Below, piece by piece: positions 35,427 through 44,322 of a stretch of 64,000 nt of DNA (position 1 is the first letter of the stretch; each line of letters starts with the position of its first letter). A program made the translations under genes and the position numbers. Source of the DNA: Candidatus Methanoperedens sp. (GTDB lineage: Archaea; Halobacteriota; Methanosarcinia; Methanosarcinales; Methanoperedenaceae); the NCBI GenBank assembly GCA_012026795.1, contig VEPM01000014.1, positions 52,694-116,693 on the forward strand, read 5' to 3'. The notes under the pieces were generated by a model that was given only the letters and a program-made list of their open reading frames with translations, made no database searches and was not told where the DNA came from.

Positions 35427-36395
35427 CTAAGCATTCACATACCAGTTCTTCAGGAAATTATCCGCTTCTTTATCTCCGTAAGCCATCATCTTTTTTATGA
35501 ATGTGGGATTGCGTTCATGTCTTGATGCCGGATCAAGAGTGTTATCTGACATTTGTATCTTTTGCACTTTGATTGGCTTATATTTCTCATGCGGCAGGTA
35601 TTTTGTCCATTTGTTGACTGCCTCTATAAACGTAATTTCCTGGTTAAGCGTAAGATTGCCTGAAATTTCATCCCGCCTCTCATGGATATTTTTTATTGAT
35701 TCTGGTACTTTTTCTCTTTCTTCCTGGTATACCTGTATAATCCATATCTCATCAGGCTTTTCTTCTGCATTCCCGGTTATGAATTCTTTGATTGGCGGGT
35801 TCTGGCCATCCCAGTAAGTCTTGTTTTCAATATGGACTGCTCTTAAGAAAGTAGGAACAGCTGCTGATGCAAGGATTACATCTGCACTGATCTCATTTTT
35901 ATAGCCATCGGTTTGAAACACCTTGAATTCTCCTGAATGTACTTCAACAGCGCCAATGAATAACTTCGGACCTGAAGAATCTAATTTCCGGATTTCTTCG
36001 AATTTCACATGTTTATTCAAAAGACTTCTCAATATATCCTGCGGTACAGGAGGATATAGATAAGGACTGAACTCAGGTATGATGCCTGCCTCCTGCATTC
36101 TATGGGTTGATACGAACAAGTTGTTTGCCACCATATCCCAGTATGAACTTGCCGAAGTATCTCTCCAGAAATCATCCAGCAGTTTGATAGCTTTGCCTTT
36201 GTCTTTCATTAATAACCCATACCATGCAAGGAGCGCACATACTGCCCCACCTGAAGTTCCGCTTAATACTGTTATCTCAAATTGCTTCTCCTCTTCCCGG
36301 AGGAGTCTTTTTAACACGCCTGCCGTGAAAGCAGTATGGCTTCCCCCGCCCTGGCATGCAATAGCGATTTTTTTGGTGTTATTATTTTCGTCCAA
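35427..36395 (-). CDS. Patatin-like phospholipase
   Basis: A 322-residue patatin-domain lipid acyl hydrolase. The oxyanion hole CQGGGSH is at residues ~14-20, the nucleophile Ser is in GTSGG (S48), and the catalytic Asp appears in YWDGQ (D196-G197), where most patatins have DGG. There is no signal peptide, so it probably acts on the inner membrane leaflet or in the cytoplasm. In archaea with ether lipids a fatty-acyl substrate is not obvious, which makes its role interesting. It is the first gene of the minus-strand block that includes the ADP-ribosylglycohydrolase. Confidence 0.85.
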   Translation of the reverse strand: MDENNNTKKIAIACQGGGSHTAFTAGVLKRLLREEEKQFEITVLSGTSGGAVCALLAWYGLLMKDKGKAIKLLDDFWRDTSASSYWDMVANNLFVSTHRMQEAGIIPEFSPYLYPPVPQDILRSLLNKHVKFEEIRKLDSSGPKLFIGAVEVHSGEFKVFQTDGYKNEISADVILASAAVPTFLRAVHIENKTYWDGQNPPIKEFITGNAEEKPDEIWIIQVYQEEREKVPESIKNIHERRDEISGNLTLNQEITFIEAVNKWTKYLPHEKYKPIKVQKIQMSDNTLDPASRHERNPTFIKKMMAYGDKEADNFLKNWYVNA

Positions 36396-36503
36396 GATTG
36401 ATTTAACCCCCTATCCTTATCTGTATGTAGTTCGTGCTTATAAAATATTTCGGTTTATCTCCTGTGTCAGGTTCTTTTGTCTTTTTCATGCTCCTGATAA
36501 CGA

Positions 36504-36684
36504 TTATTTCAACTGGAAACTCAAAGTTTTACTCCATAATTCCATATCATGAAGGACGGGAGGTCCCTTCCTTTTTCAGTTGTGTATATTCAACCATAGG
36601 AGGAATTTCAGCAAAAACTTTCTTTTCAATTATATCATAATACTGACGCTTAGGTAACTTACTATCGTACGGGTTGCTATCCAT
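36504..36684 (-). pseudogene. HxlR-family regulator remnant
   Basis: The minus strand reads MDSNPYDSKLPKRQYYDIIE and continues KKVFAEIPPMVEYT, almost the same as YGIIEKKIFAEIPPRTEYT in the intact HxlR gene at 37754-38122. It then needs one frame change to give TEKGRDL and another to give HDMELWSKTL, the expected C-terminus. The N-terminal helix-turn-helix half is missing: operator-like sequence (AACTTACT, 36656-36663) is joined directly to the middle of the domain. This is a deleted and frameshifted paralogue. The remainder of 36396-36843 shows no gene. Confidence 0.7.
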
Positions 36685-36843
36685 TTATGTAGTTTATTAT
36701 ATCAATTAACTTTACTCGATAAATCACAGGTGATAAATAAATGAATGAAAAAACATCTCTAATTAAGGAAAAAAATATGAAAAATATATACATACAGGAG
36801 CAGGTTAGACTACACTTCAGCAAATAATGAATGAGGTTCAATT

Positions 36844-37713
36844 ATGAGACATACTATTCTCGTAGTGGGTGCAACAGGAATGCTTGGCGAACCCGTTGCC
36901 CGTCAATTACAAAAAGACGGATATGCTGTTCGTGTCCTGGCGCGCAACCCGGAGAAAGCCAGAGCCAAACTCGGGGAATCCTTTGAGTATTTCAGAGGAG
37001 ATGTCGGAGACATTTCTTCGTTAGAAAAGGCCCTGGATGGATGCTTCGGGGTTCACATTAATTTGAGAGGGGGTCCTAAGGCAGAGGATTTTGACCGGAT
37101 TGAACATCGAGGAACTGCTAACATTGCCAGGGTATCCGCAACTATGGGGGTGCAACGCATATCCTACTTATCTGGCGCTGCTGTATTTGAAGAGAATTCC
37201 TGGTTTCCTTCGATCAAGGCAAAACTTCAAGCTGAAGCAGCAATTCGTGAGAGCGGTGTTCCCTATTCCGTTTTTTGCGCAACACATTTTATGGAATCTC
37301 TTCCCCTGTATATCAGAGGCAAGCGGGCTTCGGTCCTCGGAAAACAGCCACACCGTTTGCATTGGCTGGCAGCAGGCGATTACGCAAAGATGGTATCAAA
37401 AGCATTTCTGTTACCTGAAGCGATGAACAAGAGATTCTTCATTTACGGTCCTGAAGCATTAACGATACCAGAAGCACTTGAGAAATATTGCTCGATCGTG
37501 CATCCCGGTGTGAAAGTTTCTTCAGTCCCAATTTGGCTAATGTCTCTGATTGGCAAAGTCTCCTTAAATACTGAATTGCAATTCATTGCTGGATTGATGA
37601 GGTTCTTTGACAGAGTAGGTGAAGGAGGAAACCCAGAGGAAGCCAGTAAGCTGCTTTGTACGCCCATAACCACTTTGGAGCGATGGAGCGAGAAACAGAG
37701 AAACATCGCCTAA
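36844..37713 (+). CDS. NmrA-like NAD(P)-binding protein
   Basis: A 289-residue protein of the atypical SDR (NmrA/NAD(P)H-azoreductase) kind. It opens ILVVGATGMLGEPVARQL with the GxxGxxG nucleotide loop and VLARNPEKA, the site that prefers NADP. FRGDVGD and YLSGAAVFEE follow. The catalytic Tyr-x-x-x-Lys of classical SDRs is not evident, as in other NmrA-like redox sensors or isoflavone reductase relatives. It lies between the HxlR remnant and the intact HxlR gene, convergent with the latter. HxlR-type regulators often control nearby oxidoreductases of this kind; that link is inference. Confidence 0.8.
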   Translation: MRHTILVVGATGMLGEPVARQLQKDGYAVRVLARNPEKARAKLGESFEYFRGDVGDISSLEKALDGCFGVHINLRGGPKAEDFDRIEHRGTANIARVSATMGVQRISYLSGAAVFEENSWFPSIKAKLQAEAAIRESGVPYSVFCATHFMESLPLYIRGKRASVLGKQPHRLHWLAAGDYAKMVSKAFLLPEAMNKRFFIYGPEALTIPEALEKYCSIVHPGVKVSSVPIWLMSLIGKVSLNTELQFIAGLMRFFDRVGEGGNPEEASKLLCTPITTLERWSEKQRNIA

Positions 37714-37753
37714 CAGTTTGTTTGCCGTTCTCTTTTTTTATCCTTTTTAAACT

Positions 37754-38122
37754 TCAGTTGTTATTGCATGAACCCTGACGATTTACTGGTTGGTTTTGGC
37801 TGTGCCATTTTCTACTCCATATTTCCATATCATAAAGTACATTACAGAGGTCTTTTCCTTTATCGGTTAGAGTATATTCAGTTCTCGGGGGGATTTCGGC
37901 GAAAATTTTTTTTTCGATTATACCATAGTCAACGAGCTCACAAAGTTTTATAGAAAGTGTTTTAGAATTTATTTTTAAAGATTTCAAAATCTGGTTGAAC
38001 CTCATAGGACATTTAGCGCGACTTAAATCTCTTATGATAAGAAGACTCCATTTATTGCCTATTAAGATTACAGTTTTTTCAACAGGACAGGGAATTTTCT
38101 TAAAATCTTTTGGATAATTCAT
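37754..38122 (-). CDS. HxlR-family winged-helix transcription regulator
   Basis: A 122-residue regulator of the MarR-like HxlR type. Typical features are CPVEKTVILIGNKWSLLIIRDL, with the conserved N-terminal Cys that can sense oxidants or aldehydes, the recognition helix in RFNQILKSLKINSKTLSIKL, and the wing IIEKKIFAEIPPRTEYTLTDKG. The start lies 133 bases from the divergent TPP-enzyme operon, and the space between holds two direct copies of AACTTACT that could be its operator. A broken paralogue is at 36504-36684. Confidence 0.88.
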   Translation of the reverse strand: MNYPKDFKKIPCPVEKTVILIGNKWSLLIIRDLSRAKCPMRFNQILKSLKINSKTLSIKLCELVDYGIIEKKIFAEIPPRTEYTLTDKGKDLCNVLYDMEIWSRKWHSQNQPVNRQGSCNNN

Positions 38123-38146
38123 TTCTACGACTACTTTTTAAGATAC

Positions 38147-38169
38147 AACTTACTTTCATGTAACTTACT
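38147..38169. promoter_or_regulatory. Putative HxlR operator in the divergent promoter region
   Basis: AACTTACT occurs at 38147-38154 and 38162-38169, a 15-base period. The same octamer with flanking TAACTTACTATC stands at 36656-36663 next to the HxlR remnant. Repetition at the two HxlR loci suggests an autoregulatory site that could also control the operon starting at 38256. Confidence 0.4.
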
Positions 38170-38255
38170 ATCCTGCTGGTTGCCATTCTTTTAAATACTT
38201 TACTATTTTACTACGCTCAATCAATATTCATGTAAAAATACGGAGGAAAACGGGA

Positions 38256-40034
38256 ATGGCTGAGATCGTTCATGCAGAAGAATATGTAATCCTTTCAGAA
38301 TCTTCTTTCAGAAACATAAATGAAGTTCCAGAAGGTATAACTGTTGCCCAGGGGATAAGATACTTTTTGGAGAAGATAGGTGTTGAATATGTATTTGGTG
38401 TTCCGGGAGGTGCAATTATTGTTCTATTTGATGAACTTTGCAAGTCGGATCGAATAAAATTCATATCAACAAAGACAGAGTCGGGCGCCGCATTTATGGC
38501 AGCTACTTATGCCAGAGCGTCTGGAAATATAGGGATATGTATCGCCACCTCTGGGCCAGGGGCTACAAACCTTATCACAGGCTTATCTTCAGCAAAACTC
38601 GATGGAATACCTGTATTGGCAATTACCGGCCAGACATCTTTCTCACAGAGGGGGTGCGGGGCAAGTCAGGAGATGAGCGATTATACAATTGATATAATGC
38701 CTCTTCTAAATCAAGTGACAAAAAGAAGTTCACTTATCACCAATCCTTCACTGATCTACAAAGTGTTAAATGAATTGATCCATATCGCTTTTACCCCGAG
38801 ATGGGGACCTGTCGCTATCAATCTACCAATTGACGTATCTATGGCCATCTCCTCGTATCCTAAACAAATAGAAGTTAGCCGAAAATTTAATAAAAATAAT
38901 GATCTTAACAAGGAAGACATAAATAGTGCTCTATATTTTTTCCACAAAGCCCGCTCACCGCTTATTTTAGCAGGTTACGGTGTTGAACAAGCTGGAGCTG
39001 AGGAAAAGCTCTTTGAGTTCGCGACAAAATTTGGTATTCCTGTTATGACAACACCTAAAGCTAAGGGTGTATTTCCAGAAAATCATCCGCTTTCATTAGG
39101 TTCTTTTGGGTATGGTGGCTCACGACAGAGCATTGAATATATAAGAAAGGGAAATGCTGACCTTCTTTTGGCTTTAGGTACCCGTTTTAGCGAAGTATCA
39201 ACCAACGGATGGATGCCAGAATTATACAATATCTCCCAGATACTCCATGTTGATATTGATCCAAGTTCTATAGATTATCGGTTCAAATCTCTCTATAATT
39301 TTTTGATGGATATAAATATATTTTTAATGAAACTCCATGAGGGGTTAATAAAAACACCATTAAACTTCTCAATTGATATTGAAGGATACAAAGAGGTTAT
39401 ACCCCGCCATCTCGAAGAGATGAAATACTTTTCGGATTCCATCCCTATAAAACCACAAAGACTATTGAAAGATATTCAAGAAAGTTTTCCTGAAGATACA
39501 GCTTATTTTATTGATATCGGTTCAATCCATCTATGGGCAAATCACTATATGACTATTAAAAATCCTAAAAGTTATTTCATTGCTTATGGACTTGCTTCTA
39601 TGGCTTCGGCAGTAGCGGGTGTTATTGGTGGAAAACTAGCATTGAAGGAAAGGCCTGTAGTCTGTATTACAGGAGATGGCAGTTTTTTAATGAATGGCTT
39701 TGAAATTAATACAGCTAAATTAATGAAGCTACCTATAGTGTGGATAATCTTAAATGATAGCCGCTGGGGTGTAGTTTATTACGGGATGCGATCTTTTGGA
39801 TTAAAAACCAATCAAACAGAGTACTCTATGGTAGACTTCGCTCAATTGGGGTCTTCCTTTGGTTGTAACGGGATTCAGATTGATTCACCTGGCCAGATCA
39901 ATCAGAAACTTGTTCAGGAAATTCTCTCCTTAGACATACCGACTATACTTGATGTTCATATAGACCGGGAAGAGGCCCCTCCAATCCTTGGTAGGGTAAA
40001 GAGCCTTCAGCATGGTGGTGATTCAAATGAATAA
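38256..40034 (+). CDS. TPP-dependent acetolactate-synthase-like enzyme (ScyA-like)
   Basis: A 592-residue TPP enzyme with the three-domain order of acetolactate synthase and related acyloin-forming enzymes. GVPGGAIIVLFDEL and the activating Glu in TKTESGAAF (E75) lie in the N-terminal domain, SGPGATNLITGL follows, and the Mg/TPP motif GDGSFLMNGFEINTAKLMKLP...LND is in the C-terminal domain. About 25 residues precede the usual start. No ilvN or other branched-chain genes are nearby; instead it leads an operon with a KAS III-like synthase and a ScyD/ScyE-type propeller. In cyanobacterial scytonemin synthesis a homologous TPP enzyme (ScyA) joins two precursors. A biosynthetic C-C coupling role is therefore inferred. 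Confidence 0.85.
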   Translation: MAEIVHAEEYVILSESSFRNINEVPEGITVAQGIRYFLEKIGVEYVFGVPGGAIIVLFDELCKSDRIKFISTKTESGAAFMAATYARASGNIGICIATSGPGATNLITGLSSAKLDGIPVLAITGQTSFSQRGCGASQEMSDYTIDIMPLLNQVTKRSSLITNPSLIYKVLNELIHIAFTPRWGPVAINLPIDVSMAISSYPKQIEVSRKFNKNNDLNKEDINSALYFFHKARSPLILAGYGVEQAGAEEKLFEFATKFGIPVMTTPKAKGVFPENHPLSLGSFGYGGSRQSIEYIRKGNADLLLALGTRFSEVSTNGWMPELYNISQILHVDIDPSSIDYRFKSLYNFLMDINIFLMKLHEGLIKTPLNFSIDIEGYKEVIPRHLEEMKYFSDSIPIKPQRLLKDIQESFPEDTAYFIDIGSIHLWANHYMTIKNPKSYFIAYGLASMASAVAGVIGGKLALKERPVVCITGDGSFLMNGFEINTAKLMKLPIVWIILNDSRWGVVYYGMRSFGLKTNQTEYSMVDFAQLGSSFGCNGIQIDSPGQINQKLVQEILSLDIPTILDVHIDREEAPPILGRVKSLQHGGDSNE

Positions 40035-41046
40035 TCAAATATCGGTTGGGATTGTTGGACTTGGGAGTTACTTGCCTTCTAAAATTATTAAAGATGACTT
40101 TTCCCAACAGTCTGATACAGGGGTAGATAAAATAGATGAACAATTGTCTGAGATATTTCAAGGGGGCATCGAAAGAAGATTTGCTGTAGAAGGAGAAACA
40201 TCTGTGGAATTTGGTGTTAAAGCTTCAACGGAAGCTATAAAAGATGCCAATCTGTCCCCTGCCGATATCGATATTATATTGGTTTCTTCTGCTGTTCACG
40301 ATAAGATATGGCCAGGGGATGCAACAGCTATACAGCATAAACTGAATGCGGAAAATGCCTCTGCCGTGAATATAGATACAGCATGTACCTCTTTTATCAC
40401 CTCCATGATATATGGAACGGCACTAATTAAAGCAGGATTTTATAAAACTGTACTTATTATTTCAATTGCAAACTGGGCCACAAGGATTATTGATATATCT
40501 ACAAAGAGCGGGCAAATTATTGGCGACGGCGCCGGAGCTATTATACTGTCGGATGTGAATAAAGACTGCTCATATATCGGCTCATGGGAAAAGAGCTACG
40601 GTCAATATTACAATTCCATGACAATCGAGCTATCTAATCCTGCCTCTTTTAAAAGACGGAGAAATTACTGGGAGCCATCTTACGAAAAACTCTATTTCGA
40701 ATTTAATGAAGATGATATAGGAGATTTAAAAACAAGGGTACCTGAGATGGTTCCCAATGCTGTGCAGAAATCCATTGAAAAAACAACTTTCAAGATTGCT
40801 GATATTAACTGGTTTTTTCCCCACCAGCCAGGCATATTCCTGATAGAAAAGTGGCGCCAAAATTTATCGTTGCCTGTTGATAGATGCCTCCATACCTTTT
40901 TGCGGTACGGGAATTTAGGGGCTGCCAGTATACCGGTAAGTTTAACAGAGGCTTATAAACAGGAGAAATTGAAAAAAGGAGATATCATTGCAATGGCAGC
41001 CCCTGGCGTGGGGCAAGTCGTATCATCAATAATATGGAGATGGTAA
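40027..41046 (+). CDS. KAS III / HMG-CoA synthase-like condensing enzyme
   Basis: A 339-residue thiolase-fold condensing enzyme. The catalytic triad of ketoacyl-ACP synthase III is complete: C120 in IDTACTSF, H266 in WFFPHQPG and N296 in RYGNLGAAS, with the GDGAGAI segment in between. The start is set at 40027 (GGTGGT before it); the frame begins 15 bases earlier inside the TPP gene. It overlaps the TPP gene by eight bases. HMG-CoA synthase for archaeal isoprenoids would have a different active-site context and no such neighbours, so a secondary-metabolite acyl condensation is more likely. Confidence 0.87.
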   Translation: MNNQISVGIVGLGSYLPSKIIKDDFSQQSDTGVDKIDEQLSEIFQGGIERRFAVEGETSVEFGVKASTEAIKDANLSPADIDIILVSSAVHDKIWPGDATAIQHKLNAENASAVNIDTACTSFITSMIYGTALIKAGFYKTVLIISIANWATRIIDISTKSGQIIGDGAGAIILSDVNKDCSYIGSWEKSYGQYYNSMTIELSNPASFKRRRNYWEPSYEKLYFEFNEDDIGDLKTRVPEMVPNAVQKSIEKTTFKIADINWFFPHQPGIFLIEKWRQNLSLPVDRCLHTFLRYGNLGAASIPVSLTEAYKQEKLKKGDIIAMAAPGVGQVVSSIIWRW

Positions 41047-41049
41047 AAT

Positions 41050-41631
41050 ATGAATGAAAACTTAGCAGACAGCGAAAAAAGAATTATTAATATTGAGAAT
41101 ACATCGCGGGAAGATATATGGTCACTGATAAGATTACGAACCAAGGAATATTATTCTCATAATGACATCTTTGGTAAATTTTGTAATGTGAACCAGTATA
41201 TCGATGTCCCGGTAGACTTCGCATATGCTTATCTATCCAATATAAAAAATTTAGAAGAGTGGACGTTTAGTGTCAGGTCTTTAAAACATATTGGAGAAGG
41301 CTTATATGAAGGAGTTGAGACTATTGTCGAAAATACAAAGATATACATCCGAGCCGATTGTTATCCTGAAAGCAAGGTAATTGATTGGCCATGTGCATGG
41401 GATCAGAAAGAGGCACTCTGGATGTTTTATGCTACACGATTATTGAATGCCAGACCTGCTTTGGGAAAAGATGGGACTATATTAATTTGGACAAACTTCC
41501 GACATCAAAATTATATCAATGGTCCTAGACCAGAGCTCATTGAAGGCTGGAACTATATGCATGTGATTCATGGCATTGAAGCAAATAATTTGGGAATTAT
41601 CCTGGAGAATAAATATAGAAAGGAGGAATAA
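41050..41631 (+). CDS. SRPBCC/START-like protein, possible cyclase or aromatase
   Basis: A 193-residue protein. From ~residue 45 the pattern NQYIDVPVDFAYAYLSNIKNLEEWT matches the beginning of the SRPBCC (polyketide cyclase/START) helix-grip fold, with WTFSVRSLKHIGEG as the next strands and a hydrophobic C-terminal helix region. The family often binds lipids or polyketides or catalyses cyclisation and dehydration. It follows the KAS III gene after three bases. The specific activity is unknown; cyclase assignment is from context. The N-terminal ~40 residues are charged and may be an extra domain. Confidence 0.65.
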   Translation: MNENLADSEKRIINIENTSREDIWSLIRLRTKEYYSHNDIFGKFCNVNQYIDVPVDFAYAYLSNIKNLEEWTFSVRSLKHIGEGLYEGVETIVENTKIYIRADCYPESKVIDWPCAWDQKEALWMFYATRLLNARPALGKDGTILIWTNFRHQNYINGPRPELIEGWNYMHVIHGIEANNLGIILENKYRKEE

Positions 41632-41634
41632 AAA

Positions 41635-42738
41635 ATGAGTCAAATAAGTAAGGCTATATTGATTGCCTTAATCTTAATGAGTTCGATAAGCATTGCCACC
41701 CCGGAAACAGGAGCATCTCATCGGGCAAATATAACCGCCTCAGGTCTTAACAAGCCATACGGCTTATTTCTTGAAAAGAATGGGGATTTGCTAATCGCGG
41801 ATTCAGGTTCGGCAACCCCTTACCAACCGAGCACCAGCGATGGAAAGATTCTGAAGCTCACTTCAAAAGGTTCTTTAGAAGTATTGTTGTCAGATATGCC
41901 TTCTCGCTGGTTTATTGGAAACACTGAAGGTCCTATGAGTATTGCTAGAGATGATTTTTCGGATAATAACGAATCCCTCTTTGTAGATATAGGAATTGCA
42001 TATAAACAGGAGACAGGAAGTCTCTTTGAAACATACGATGCACGCGGTTTTTCTGTATTAATATATGACATTAAAGATCAAACTCTGATTAAGAAATATG
42101 CAAATCTACTGGATGCCGAAGCTATTTTTAATCCAGATAAGCGTCCGCCCTTGGAAAGTAACCCAACAAAAATAAAATTCGGAAAAGATAGAGTTTTATA
42201 CGTGGTTGATTCTGCGGCCAATGCTGTCTGGCAGGTGGACAAATATGGACAGGTTACCACCTTTGCAGCCCTCCCATTATATGATCTACCACCCGGAGCA
42301 CCACCCATTGGAGAAAAGATAGAACCAGTTCCAACGTCCATTGCTATTAAGGGTTCAAAAGCTTACATATCTGTTTTCACTGGCTTCCCTTTTATTGCAG
42401 GTTTGGGAAGAGTTATAGAAGTAGATATCGATACAGGAGAACAGAAGGATTTTATTACTCAGCTTAATTTTCCTGTTGATATAGAATTCGACAGAGATGG
42501 TAATCTGTATATCCTTGAATATACTTCTTCCTTTGATCTAACAACTGGATTTCAGTTAAATTCTGGAAGAATCTTAAAATCAGGTCAAGGAGGTTCCCAT
42601 GAGATTATCGTAGATGGTATCAATTTTCCCAGAGATATGGTTATTGATAGGGATGGGATGATTTATGTCTCTAGCCTAGAGCAGGATTCCCAAGAAACTG
42701 AAACAGGAAGGGGTCAAATACTGAAGATTATGAAGTAA
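41635..42738 (+). CDS. Secreted ScyD/ScyE-family beta-propeller protein
   Basis: A 367-residue exported protein. A signal peptide covers ~1-27. The rest is a six-bladed NHL-like propeller with repeated GLFLEKNGDLLIADSG, FGKDRVLYVVDSAANAVWQVD, VPTSIAIKGSKAYISVFTGFPF and DIEFDRDGNLYILEYTS. The VPTS...TGFPF...LYILE order is typical of the ScyD/ScyE family named after scytonemin clusters of cyanobacteria, where these periplasmic proteins assist late steps. It ends the four-gene operon with a three-base gap to the previous gene, so a secreted product or extracytoplasmic finishing step is likely. Confidence 0.82.
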   Translation: MSQISKAILIALILMSSISIATPETGASHRANITASGLNKPYGLFLEKNGDLLIADSGSATPYQPSTSDGKILKLTSKGSLEVLLSDMPSRWFIGNTEGPMSIARDDFSDNNESLFVDIGIAYKQETGSLFETYDARGFSVLIYDIKDQTLIKKYANLLDAEAIFNPDKRPPLESNPTKIKFGKDRVLYVVDSAANAVWQVDKYGQVTTFAALPLYDLPPGAPPIGEKIEPVPTSIAIKGSKAYISVFTGFPFIAGLGRVIEVDIDTGEQKDFITQLNFPVDIEFDRDGNLYILEYTSSFDLTTGFQLNSGRILKSGQGGSHEIIVDGINFPRDMVIDRDGMIYVSSLEQDSQETETGRGQILKIMK

Positions 42739-42805
42739 TCTGCTCACTGATTTTTTTTGAAGATAGATAATAATTATGCTTTTCACTTTGATCAAGTTTT
42801 CCTGC

Positions 42806-44164
42806 TTATTCCTGCCTTATCTCTTCCCGTTTGATTTTCCCAACAATATCACCTCGAAGCTGTGTCAATCCCCCGCTGAACTCAACAGGATATGCAGGCG
42901 CTCCTTCAAGTTTCTTGTAAATATCCGGTAACTTTGAGAAATTTGTGGCCGCATTTTGCCGTATCTCATTCAGTGATGACCTGCCACAAACGATCTTTCC
43001 TTTCCTGACGACAGTTTCCAATAAAGGCACACCTTCATTAACGATCTCATTCTCAAGAGTTATAACATCTTTTTTGAACTTACCGTTTTCCATTATGCGC
43101 CATACTACTTTTTTACCGGGAAGGGTTGTTTTTACGATCTCTTCAGAGAGTTTCATTTTGGGGATATGCTTTCCACCTTCTACAATATCCGAAAGTTTGT
43201 ATATCCCATCAAGCGCAGGACTTGGACGTCCAGTTATAAGTTCTGTCCCTACCCCGAACATATCGATCTTTGCACCTTTATTTATGAGTTCATCAATTTT
43301 CCACTCATTGAGGTCCCCGCTTGCAACTATTTTCGCATATCCAAGGCCGCCATCGTCCAGGATTTTGCGGACATGCTTTGAAAGTTCGGACAGATCCCCG
43401 CTGTCAAGCCTCACACCAAGAAGTCTCTCACCTCTTTTTTCAAGCTCCTTTCCCACAATCACGGCTTTTTTTGAGCCTTCAATTGTATTATAGGTATCAA
43501 TGAGCAGGAAACATCTTTTTGGAAATGCATCGGCATAGGCACGGTAGGAGTCGATCTCATGGTTAAAACTCGTTACAAACGAATGCGCCATTGTCCCTGA
43601 TACAGGGATTCCAAGTTTTTTCCCTGCAAGCACACTGGATGTGGAAGCGCATCCCCCGATGTATGTCGCGCGGGTTGCTTCGAGATGACCGTCCCCCTGG
43701 GCGCGGCGCAATCCGAATTCTGCAATCGCTCGTCCTTTTGCAGCATAGGCCACGCGCGAGGCTTTAGTGGCAATCAGTGTTGAGAAATTCATTTTATTGA
43801 GCAGGTACGTTTCCACAAGCTGGGCTTCGATTATGGGAGCTGTTACTCTTATTATCGGTTCGATCGGAAACGCAATGCTCCCTTCTGGCATTGCAAGAAT
43901 GTCACCTGTGAATTTGAAATCCTGCAATGTCTTAAGGAACTTCTCATCAAAATCCTGTGTCCTCAGGTATTCTATGTCATCACTCTCAAAACGCAGGTTT
44001 TCAATGTAATCAAGAAGAAAACTTAATCCTGCGGTTATGAGATAAGAGCCTGAGGGAATCTTACGTACAAAATAATCAAATGTAGCTTCCGGGTTATGTC
44101 CGGATTTCCAGTAAGCCTGCATCATTGTAAGCTGGTAGAGGTCGGTTCTCAGGGCATCGCTCAT
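42806..44164 (-). CDS. pncB: Nicotinate phosphoribosyltransferase
   Basis: Makes nicotinate mononucleotide from nicotinate and PRPP in the NAD salvage pathway. The 452-residue protein starts ALRTDLYQLTMMQAYW and has GLRRAQGDGHLEATRATYIGGC, a TMAHSFV with the conserved His, LLIDTYNTIEGSK, and RLDSGDLSELS, all diagnostic for the family. It converges with the ScyD-like gene, and there is no operon partner. Confidence 0.94.
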   Translation of the reverse strand: MSDALRTDLYQLTMMQAYWKSGHNPEATFDYFVRKIPSGSYLITAGLSFLLDYIENLRFESDDIEYLRTQDFDEKFLKTLQDFKFTGDILAMPEGSIAFPIEPIIRVTAPIIEAQLVETYLLNKMNFSTLIATKASRVAYAAKGRAIAEFGLRRAQGDGHLEATRATYIGGCASTSSVLAGKKLGIPVSGTMAHSFVTSFNHEIDSYRAYADAFPKRCFLLIDTYNTIEGSKKAVIVGKELEKRGERLLGVRLDSGDLSELSKHVRKILDDGGLGYAKIVASGDLNEWKIDELINKGAKIDMFGVGTELITGRPSPALDGIYKLSDIVEGGKHIPKMKLSEEIVKTTLPGKKVVWRIMENGKFKKDVITLENEIVNEGVPLLETVVRKGKIVCGRSSLNEIRQNAATNFSKLPDIYKKLEGAPAYPVEFSGGLTQLRGDIVGKIKREEIRQE

Positions 44165-44322
44165 AATATCCAGGTTGGAGCGGTAATGAATTAAAAGTTT
44201 CTAAAAGACAGGATTTCAAAACTAAATGCCGAAATCTTTATACCATAGTAAGTTAAATTATAGTATGTAAGAAAAACTTACACATGAAATAAATAATAAA
44301 ATATCAAAGGTGATAAGAAAAT

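Noticed and set aside
36079..36552. 157-codon plus-strand ORF over the patatin start
   Set aside because: It is antisense to the patatin gene, whose active-site motifs are clear, and to the HxlR remnant.
38256..40034. Housekeeping acetolactate synthase (ilvB)
   Set aside because: No ilvN, ilvC or leu gene nearby, and the partners are a condensing enzyme and a ScyD/ScyE-like propeller; sequence motifs alone cannot exclude it, so the call is kept general.
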